Source of the DNA: JABAYQ01 sp018608925
Lineage (GTDB): Bacteria; Bacteroidota; Bacteroidia; Flavobacteriales; UBA7312
Assembly (NCBI GenBank): GCA_037625715.1
Contig: JASJHQ010000049.1
Location: 4,127-68,126, forward strand
DNA: 64,000 bases
Direction of reading: 5' to 3'
Below are positions 59,360 through 64,000 of this stretch, piece after piece. The stretch's first letter is position 1; the number at the start of each line of letters is the position of its first letter. The notes below the pieces were generated by a model that was given only the letters and a program-made list of their open reading frames with translations, ran no database searches and was not told where the DNA came from. Both the position numbers and the translations under genes were made by a program.

Positions 59360-60273
59360 TGAAAAAAATCATTTGCATATTTATATTGATTTTACCGCTT
59401 TTATCAAGCGGTCAGCAACTTCCGTTGTATAGTCAGTATATGTTAAATGATTTTGCTATTAACCCAGCTCTTGCCGGTTCTAAGTCCTATTCTCCTATTC
59501 GATTAAATGTAAGAAATCAGTGGGCAGGACTGGGTGCTTCTGCTCCCCTAACAAACACCTTAAGTTTTCATGCCCCCCTTCGCGATGGCCAATTTGGATT
59601 AGGAGGAACTGTGTTTCAGGAAAAAACTGGGCCTTATAGTCAGTTCGGACTAATGTTTTCTTATGCTTACCATATAAAACTAAGTAACTCTAACTCTACT
59701 AGACTATCTTTAGGGGCGTCTGCAATGCTTACTCAGCATAGCCTAAACCAAGACGAATTAGAATTTAAAAACCCTGATCCTGGCTTCGAGTCTGGTGTTG
59801 TTTCTAGTTTAGCTCCAGACGCTTCTTTCGGAGCAATGCTTCAAAGCCCTAGTTATTATATAGGTGGAGCTATTCATCAACTTTTCGAAACTACTTTTAG
59901 AGAAGCATCATCCAATATTTTTGGTGATAACGATCAGGTTAGGCACTATATACTTAATGGAGGATTTAAATACTTCATTAGTAACGATGTTTTTTTAGAG
60001 CCATCTTTTTTCATTAAAACAATAGAGGGAGGCCCTGTTCAGCTAGATGTTAACGCACGCTTGGTTCTTGATAAGTTCTGGACTGGTGTTTCATTGCGAA
60101 CTAGCAAATCAGTAGTTGCTCTTGTAGGGGTGGAAATAGGAAAGCTACAGTTTGGCTACGGCTTTGACCTAACCTTATCATCGATTGGGAGTTATACTTC
60201 AGGTTCTCACGAAATCTCTTTAGGCTTCAATATTCCTCAAATGAGAAATAGAAGACACACGTATTATTGGTAA
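59359..60273 (+). CDS. PorP/SprF family T9SS membrane protein
   Basis: A 304-residue outer-membrane beta-barrel. The signal peptide (ending SSGQ) is followed by the invariant PorP/SprF start QLPLYSQYMLNDFAINPALAGS and VRNQWAGLG, then repeated amphipathic strands. SprF-type proteins bind type B sorting tails and let those cargos pass the T9SS, and are usually encoded next to them. The start codon overlaps the adhesin stop by one base (TAATG), strong evidence that this is the dedicated partner. Confidence 0.9.
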   Translation: MKKIICIFILILPLLSSGQQLPLYSQYMLNDFAINPALAGSKSYSPIRLNVRNQWAGLGASAPLTNTLSFHAPLRDGQFGLGGTVFQEKTGPYSQFGLMFSYAYHIKLSNSNSTRLSLGASAMLTQHSLNQDELEFKNPDPGFESGVVSSLAPDASFGAMLQSPSYYIGGAIHQLFETTFREASSNIFGDNDQVRHYILNGGFKYFISNDVFLEPSFFIKTIEGGPVQLDVNARLVLDKFWTGVSLRTSKSVVALVGVEIGKLQFGYGFDLTLSSIGSYTSGSHEISLGFNIPQMRNRRHTYYW

Positions 60274-60298
60274 GCCTTTCTTTTTTAAATTACATTTG
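60267..60298 (+). promoter_or_regulatory. Promoter of the FAD oxidoreductase gene
   Basis: TTG at 60267-60269 inside the porP end, a 21-base spacer, and TACATTTG at 60291-60298. The TTG start codon of the gene is 27 bases on. Confidence 0.6.
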
Positions 60299-60325
60299 TT
60301 TTCATAAATCAATCTCCCATTTCTC

Positions 60326-61381
60326 TTGAAATCAGTAGACTATATAATAGTTGGCCAAGGCTTAGCTGGCACTTTATTAGCTCACGACCTTATAGAACAA
60401 GGCCACACGCTTGTTGTTATAGATAAGGATATGAAAGCTAGTGCCTCTAAGGTGGCAGCGGGCTTATTTAACCCTGTTAGTATGAAAAGATGCATTCCTA
60501 CCTGGAATGCATCTGTTTTTTTGCCTTTTGCTATTGAGCGTTACCAGCAATTAGAAAAAAAGTTAGACACATCCTTTTTAAACTTAACCCCTGTGCTAAA
60601 GGTTTTTTCTAACGATGAGGTTAGCAAACAATGGAAAGTACAGTATAGTAATACTGATATAAACCAATATATCACCACCTTTAATAAAGAAGAGAAATTC
60701 TCTTATTTAAAAGACAGCAGCGGAACAGCTCAGATTGATCCGGCCGGAAACCTAGAGGTAAATAAGTTTCTTTCCAGCTCCAGAGAGTATTTTGAAAGTA
60801 TAGATAGCTACATTAATGAGGTGTTCGACTACAAAGAGTTGAATCCCGAAACGGCTACTTATAAAAATATAGTTGGCCAACGAGTAATTTTTTGCGAAGG
60901 CTTTAGGGTGCTCCAAAATCCTTTTTTCGATTTCTTACCTATACGGCCTACTAAAGGAGAGGTTATGAAAATTAGAATTCCTTCACAAGAAAAGTTAGAC
61001 TATATATTAAGTGCTGGGATATATGTCTTGCCTTTGGGTAGCTATGAGTATATCGTAGGGGCTACTTATAACCATAAAGATATGGATGATGTCGTTAGTG
61101 AGAGTGGCTTATCCTTTCTAAATGAGGGGCTAAACAAGATTTTAGAGGCAGATTATGAGCTTATTGACACCAATGCGGGGGTCAGACCAACGGTTAAAGA
61201 CCGAAAACCACTGCTCGGCTTGCACCCTTTGTTGCCTAAATTAGGCGTTTTTAACGGCCTTGGAACAAGGGGTGTGTTGATAGGACCTTGGCTTTCGGCC
61301 CAGTTTTGCACTAATTTAACAACAAACACTAACAATGGTTTATTAGCTGATAATGAGAGGATTAGCAAGTTTTTTTGTTGA
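60326..61381 (+). CDS. FAD-dependent oxidoreductase, D-amino-acid-oxidase-like
   Basis: A 351-residue flavoprotein of the DAO (glycine/D-amino acid oxidase) superfamily. The Rossmann FAD motif DYIIVGQGLAGTLLAHDLIEQGHTLVVIDKD starts at residue 4, and GLFNPVSMKRCIPTW is a substrate-side segment common to this Bacteroidota branch. The C-terminal GVRPTVKDRKPLLGLHP and FNGLGTRGVLIGPWLS are the family's closing FAD contacts. The start is a TTG at 60326, since the first ATG lies within the Rossmann fold. The substrate is unknown. Confidence 0.82.
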   Translation: MKSVDYIIVGQGLAGTLLAHDLIEQGHTLVVIDKDMKASASKVAAGLFNPVSMKRCIPTWNASVFLPFAIERYQQLEKKLDTSFLNLTPVLKVFSNDEVSKQWKVQYSNTDINQYITTFNKEEKFSYLKDSSGTAQIDPAGNLEVNKFLSSSREYFESIDSYINEVFDYKELNPETATYKNIVGQRVIFCEGFRVLQNPFFDFLPIRPTKGEVMKIRIPSQEKLDYILSAGIYVLPLGSYEYIVGATYNHKDMDDVVSESGLSFLNEGLNKILEADYELIDTNAGVRPTVKDRKPLLGLHPLLPKLGVFNGLGTRGVLIGPWLSAQFCTNLTTNTNNGLLADNERISKFFC

Positions 61382-61508
61382 TTTTTAGCTTAAATATTAC
61401 CCCCTTTTTCAACACTTTCTTGTTAAGAATAACGAATTGATATTTTTTGGTAGTTTCCATAAAAAATTGCAACTTGCCGCCGTTATTAACCAATTTTAAC
61501 TAATTATT

Positions 61509-62567
61509 ATGAAAAAGAATTTGCATTTTGTTCTAGCCTTGACGTTAGGACTAGCAACAACAGTTTCTGCACAAGATTGGTCTGTTGACTCTAGAACAAG
61601 AGTTAATTCGACTGACGATGCAATGAGCACGGAGCAAAGAGTAAGAACTGCTGTAGATTTCGGTGGTGAAGCTGTTTCAGCTCACGTAGAATTAAACTCA
61701 GCTGCTACTTTAGGTGCTGTAGCTAATCAAGATTTCTCTTTAACTGTTCGTGAGGCTTACGCTACAACAAACGTTATGGATTACGCTTCATTAACTGCGG
61801 GTCGTATGGCTTTAAACTTTGGTAGTGGTCGTATCTTAGGAGACAATGACTTCGTACAAGGTAACGGTAACACATGGGATGGTTTCTTAGTAGGAATCAA
61901 TGCTATTGAGTCTGCTGATATCCACGTAGGTTATGCTTCTACAAACATGACTTCTAACACAGTTGAACTTTTTAACGCTACAACTATGTATGCTAACGCT
62001 GCTGGCGAATTCAGTGGTTTAGGTGTAAACTTATTGTATGTTAACTCTAATGAAGATGTTTCTGGTTTAGAAAACACTTCATTGGGTCTTGACGCTGCTT
62101 ACTCAACTAACGGTGTTGACTTAACTATGGGATACTATACTAACGAAGTATCTGCAACAGGTGTTGATGCTGTAGAAATGGACTTAATTACATTAGGTGC
62201 TTCTTACGGTGTTAACGATGCGTTAACTATCCACGCTGGATACGACATGTACGGAGAGAACGGTTTCTACTTAGGAACTGGTAGCTTCGGAACAATGTAC
62301 GGATCAGGAATGGACTACTCTTCTTTCACTTACGAAGGAACTGACTTGTCTTTCGGTGGATCTTACGCAATGGGTGACTTCATGGTAGGTGCTACAATGC
62401 ATCAAATTGCTTCAGAAGACGAAGCAATTGACTATGCTGTAACTGATTTATCTTTAGGATACACATTATCTGACAACTCTTCTATTAAAGTAAACTACGC
62501 AACATCTGATATGGATGCTGATGCTGAGTATACTAAAACTTGGATCTCTCTACACGTTGGATTCTAG
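61509..62567 (+). CDS. Abundant outer-membrane porin-like beta-barrel
   Basis: A 352-residue exported barrel protein (signal peptide ending TVSAQ) with about 14-16 short amphipathic strands and a final Phe (ISLHVGF), typical of BAM-inserted porins. Codons look biased to the favoured set (TTA, GGT, GCT, AAC), and the gene has its own terminator and a 127-base leader, both fitting high expression. Many acidic residues in the loops (EDEAIDY, DMDADAEY) suggest cation preference. No specific family is recognised; it may be the major porin. Confidence 0.75.
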   Translation: MKKNLHFVLALTLGLATTVSAQDWSVDSRTRVNSTDDAMSTEQRVRTAVDFGGEAVSAHVELNSAATLGAVANQDFSLTVREAYATTNVMDYASLTAGRMALNFGSGRILGDNDFVQGNGNTWDGFLVGINAIESADIHVGYASTNMTSNTVELFNATTMYANAAGEFSGLGVNLLYVNSNEDVSGLENTSLGLDAAYSTNGVDLTMGYYTNEVSATGVDAVEMDLITLGASYGVNDALTIHAGYDMYGENGFYLGTGSFGTMYGSGMDYSSFTYEGTDLSFGGSYAMGDFMVGATMHQIASEDEAIDYAVTDLSLGYTLSDNSSIKVNYATSDMDADAEYTKTWISLHVGF

Positions 62568-62590
62568 TCAATAGAATATTATATTATTTA

Positions 62591-62622
62591 AAAAGGCGGT
62601 GATTTTTTCACCGCCTTTTTTA
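62591..62622 (+). terminator. Strong terminator after the porin gene
   Basis: A perfect 12-pair stem (62591-62602 with 62608-62619) around a TTTTT loop, ending in a T-run. It overlaps the promoter box of the next gene. Confidence 0.92.
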
Positions 62623-62628
62623 TTTTTG
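62621..62628 (+). promoter_or_regulatory. -7 promoter box for methylmalonyl-CoA epimerase
   Basis: TATTTTTG fits TAnnTTTG and ends only 4 bases before the ATG at 62633, so the mRNA may be leaderless. The box also overlaps the T-run of the porin terminator. Confidence 0.45.
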
Positions 62629-62632
62629 TACT

Positions 62633-63037
62633 ATGAAGAAAGTAGAGCATATAGGAATTGCTGTTAAAGATTTGAATAACGCCAATGAGTTATTTGAGAA
62701 GCTTTTTAACCAAAGTCATTACAAGCAAGAAGAAGTAGTGAGCGAAGGCGTTTCCACTTCTTTTTTTAAGGTTGGCGATACTAAGATAGAATTGCTTGAA
62801 GCTAATGACCAAAATAGCGCTATTGCTAAATTTATAGAAAAGAGGGGTGAGGGCATTCACCACATAGCTTTTGAGGTGGAAGACATCGAAAAAGAAATGG
62901 AAAGATTAAAGTCTCTTGGTTTTGAACTAATTCATTCCACACCTAAAGACGGCGCTGACAACAAAAGGATATGCTTTCTGCACCCAAAAAGCACTAACGG
63001 CATACTTGTAGAGCTTTGTCAAGAAAAGACGCTGTAA
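62633..63037 (+). CDS. mce: Methylmalonyl-CoA epimerase
   Basis: A 134-residue glyoxalase-fold (VOC) enzyme that interconverts the (R) and (S) forms of methylmalonyl-CoA, linking propionyl-CoA and succinyl-CoA. The pattern is typical: VEHIGIAVKDLNNANELFEKLF at the start with the first metal His, TKIELLEANDQNSAIAKFIEKRGEGIHHIAFEVEDIE with the second His, and LHPKSTNGILVELCQ at the end with the metal Glu. Both catalytic Glu residues fall in place. Its 3' end overlaps the convergent HAD gene by 44 bases. Confidence 0.92.
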   Translation: MKKVEHIGIAVKDLNNANELFEKLFNQSHYKQEEVVSEGVSTSFFKVGDTKIELLEANDQNSAIAKFIEKRGEGIHHIAFEVEDIEKEMERLKSLGFELIHSTPKDGADNKRICFLHPKSTNGILVELCQEKTL

Positions 63038-63623
63038 GAGCCTTATTTGAGCTAAGGTGACAATAATGAAGTCCGGCTAGCTTAGCTCCCTCGATATGTT
63101 GTATGCTATCTTCCACAAATAAAGTTTCATTGGCTTTTATTCCAGCATCTTGCAAAACCCATTCAAAGGTCTTTAAATGGGGTTTACGCATTCCTATCTC
63201 GTGTGAAAAATATGCTTTATCAAATAATGATTCCAATTTTTCTATTCCGTTATTAGCTAGCAAGTCGCTTTTTAGGTGCTTAACGTGAGTAACGTTTGCA
63301 TTACTTAATAGATATAGATTATACTTTTTCTTTAGACTTTTTAAAAGCTGCAAATATTCTTGGGGCATGCCAATCAACATGGTGTTCCATGCTGTCTTTA
63401 ATTCTTTGGTGCTAACCTTAGGAGAAAATTGTTTTAGATGACTAAAGAAATCTTCTTCGCTGATTTTTCCTGTTTCAAATAAATCAAAAATTTGCGATTG
63501 TTGTTTTTGGCTATATATATCTTGAGCTTTTTCGATTCCTAAGTTTTTAAATGCTTCTATTGTTTTTATGTAGGAGATGTGGTACAAGACACCACCTAAG
63601 TCGAAAAGGATATTTTTTACCAT
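62994..63623 (-). CDS. HAD-superfamily hydrolase (YihX-like)
   Basis: A 209-residue phosphatase of HAD subfamily IA. The nucleophile motif is FDLGGVLYH at residues 7-15; the second Asp of the usual DxD is a Gly, as in YihX-like proteins. Motif II is LLSNAN with the Ser, motif III the GMRKPHLKTFEW Lys, and motif IV VEDSIQHIEGAKLAGL with the acidic pair. Likely substrates are small phosphorylated sugars or nucleotides, which cannot be narrowed down here. The gene meets mce tail to tail. Confidence 0.88.
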   Translation of the reverse strand: MVKNILFDLGGVLYHISYIKTIEAFKNLGIEKAQDIYSQKQQSQIFDLFETGKISEEDFFSHLKQFSPKVSTKELKTAWNTMLIGMPQEYLQLLKSLKKKYNLYLLSNANVTHVKHLKSDLLANNGIEKLESLFDKAYFSHEIGMRKPHLKTFEWVLQDAGIKANETLFVEDSIQHIEGAKLAGLHYCHLSSNKALTASFLDKALQVCR

Positions 63624-63641
63624 CTTTAATTTATTTTCTTG

Positions 63642-63673
63642 TTTGCAATATAGTTAACAAAAGCGTAATATTG
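63642..63673 (+). promoter_or_regulatory. Promoter of the CAT-anticodon tRNA
   Basis: TTG at 63643-63645 (in TTTG), a 20-base spacer, and TAATATTG at 63666-63673, one base off TAnnTTTG, 13 bases before the tRNA. Confidence 0.5.
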
Positions 63674-63686
63674 CAGTCTGTTTTTG

Positions 63687-63763
63687 GGGCCTATAGCTCA
63701 GTTGGTTAGAGTGCCGGACTCATAATCCGTCGGTCCCTGGTTCGAGTCCAGGTGGGCCCACCA
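63687..63763 (+). tRNA. tRNA with CAT anticodon (Ile2 or Met)
   Basis: The acceptor stem GGGCCTA/TGGGCCC, D-arm, anticodon loop CTCATAA (CAT) and T-arm CCTGG/TTCGAGT/CCAGG are all present. CCA is encoded at 63761-63763 and the discriminator is A. CAT can mean elongator Met, or Ile2 when the C is changed to lysidine. The acceptor resembles tRNA-Ile of related genomes, which favours Ile2. The outermost anticodon-stem pair is a C-T mismatch. Confidence 0.85.
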
Positions 63764-63798
63764 AAAATAAACCCACTCAAATGAGTGGGTTTATTTTT
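63763..63798 (+). terminator. Terminator after the tRNA
   Basis: Arms 63763-63779 and 63782-63798 are exact reverse complements and are A/T-rich at the base, giving a terminator in either direction immediately after the tRNA. Confidence 0.85.
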
Positions 63799-63833
63799 TA
63801 TAACTAATTATGATAAAAAAATACTTTTAAATA

Positions 63834-63862
63834 AAAGCCCCACCAACTTGGCGGGGCTTTAT
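63834..63862. terminator. Second terminator, GC-rich hairpin
   Basis: A hairpin with AAAGCCCC and GGGGCTTT arms (one A-C mismatch near the loop) and a T-rich run on the plus side, A-run on the minus. It could end the minus-strand gene entering from the right, whose stop is 52 bases away. Confidence 0.7.
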
Positions 63863-63878
63863 CTTTTTTTAAAAATTC

Positions 63879-63907
63879 GATTGCTTAAGCAATCAACTTA
63901 AAAAGTT
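63879..63907. repeat. Two adjacent small palindromes after the truncated gene
   Basis: A perfect 16-base palindrome at 63879-63894 (GATTGCTTAAGCAATC) is followed at once by a five-pair dyad AACTT/AAGTT at 63895-63907. They lie 7-35 bases past the stop of the minus-strand partial gene at 63914. Confidence 0.7.
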
Positions 63908-63913
63908 AAATGG

Positions 63914-64000
63914 TTAAAAATCCCTAACAAAAAGCACTGAAAAGCCGTCTCGCTCGTTATCGCTGCTCCTGTCTAGATTACTGCTAAAGTTACTCAGGTA
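63914..64000 (-). CDS. C-terminal fragment, FISUMP/C-type-lectin-fold-like
   Basis: Only the last 28 residues are in the window: the frame reads ...SSNLDRSSDNERDGFSVLFVRDF and stops at 63914-63916. The DGFSV...VRD ending is typical of FISUMP/DUF1566-type domains, which share the C-type lectin or formylglycine-enzyme fold and are common in Bacteroidota surface proteins, including known targets of diversity-generating retroelements. The segment 63940-63980 is richer in G+C and in AGC, GAC and CGA codons than the nearby genes. Function cannot be judged from this much sequence. Confidence 0.4.
   Translation of the reverse strand, partial: YLSNFSSNLDRSSDNERDGFSVLFVRDF

Noticed and set aside
1..64000. 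CRISPR arrays, insertion sequences, prophage or integrase genes
   Set aside because: No regularly spaced repeats, no terminal inverted repeats with transposase, and no phage structural genes were found on either strand.

Overview
The window is a dense, AT-rich (roughly one-third G+C by eye) stretch of chromosome from a member of the Bacteroidota, most likely the Flavobacteriia. The evidence is the type IX secretion system (T9SS) parts (PorZ, PorW/SprE, PorP/SprF), secreted proteins with T9SS C-terminal sorting domains, Bacteroidota-restricted families (DUF4837, DUF4292, DUF4175, DUF5777, DUF6168), TAnnTTTG-type promoter boxes with a TTG about 20 bases upstream, and the near absence of Shine-Dalgarno sequences. 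Aerobic respiration is suggested by an F-type ATP synthase operon, c-type cytochromes and a di-heme peroxidase-like protein.

Layout. 1-4.3 kb: tail of a LiaF-like membrane protein, rnr, a 454-base AT-rich gap, rpiB and a secreted M28 peptidase. 4.3-9.7 kb (minus): two units, a T9SS-exported lysyl oxidase with a propeller protein, and behind it a small cytochrome c, a DUF5777 outer-membrane barrel and a haem-motif lipoprotein. 9.8-11.6 kb: two orphan lipoproteins. 11.8-18.3 kb (minus): ALDH7-type dehydrogenase, then rseP-dxr-GH3-M23 peptidase. 18.3-27 kb (plus): porW/sprE, bactofilin, AtpZ-like, DUF6168 and atpBEFHAG (atpD and atpC are absent), with a perfect 16-bp hairpin after atpE. 27-29.6 kb: a three-gene set resembling the MbnP/MbnH copper pair, here with T9SS sorting tails. 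29.7-40.1 kb: enoyl-CoA hydratase, then a tightly packed run of flippase, dut, TPR protein, DUF4292 lipoprotein, EnvC-like protein, tatA, gatA, mltD-like protein and DUF4837. 40.1-45.2 kb (minus): porZ-recO-TonB receptor. 45.3-46.8 kb: tRNA-Arg, msrA and a zincless Fpg/Nei glycosylase. 46.9-53.5 kb (minus): methyltransferase, two parS-like sites, mnmG, ybeY and DUF4175. 53.6-64 kb: gltX-folB, tRNA-Cys, a 1203-residue SprB-repeat adhesin with its PorP/SprF partner, an FAD oxidoreductase, an abundant-looking porin, methylmalonyl-CoA epimerase, a HAD phosphatase, a CAT-anticodon tRNA, and the C-terminus of a protein resembling FISUMP/C-type-lectin-fold proteins, some of which are targets of diversity-generating retroelements.

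How it works together. Three scattered genes supply T9SS machinery, and at least five proteins here carry T9SS sorting tails (propeller, lysyl oxidase, the small Cys protein, MbnP-like, SprB-repeat adhesin). Two of these sit in redox/copper settings (lysyl oxidase; MbnP/MbnH-like), pointing to copper chemistry at the cell surface. The parS-like sites beside mnmG suggest the window lies in the origin-proximal half of the chromosome. No CRISPR array, insertion sequence, prophage or rRNA was seen.
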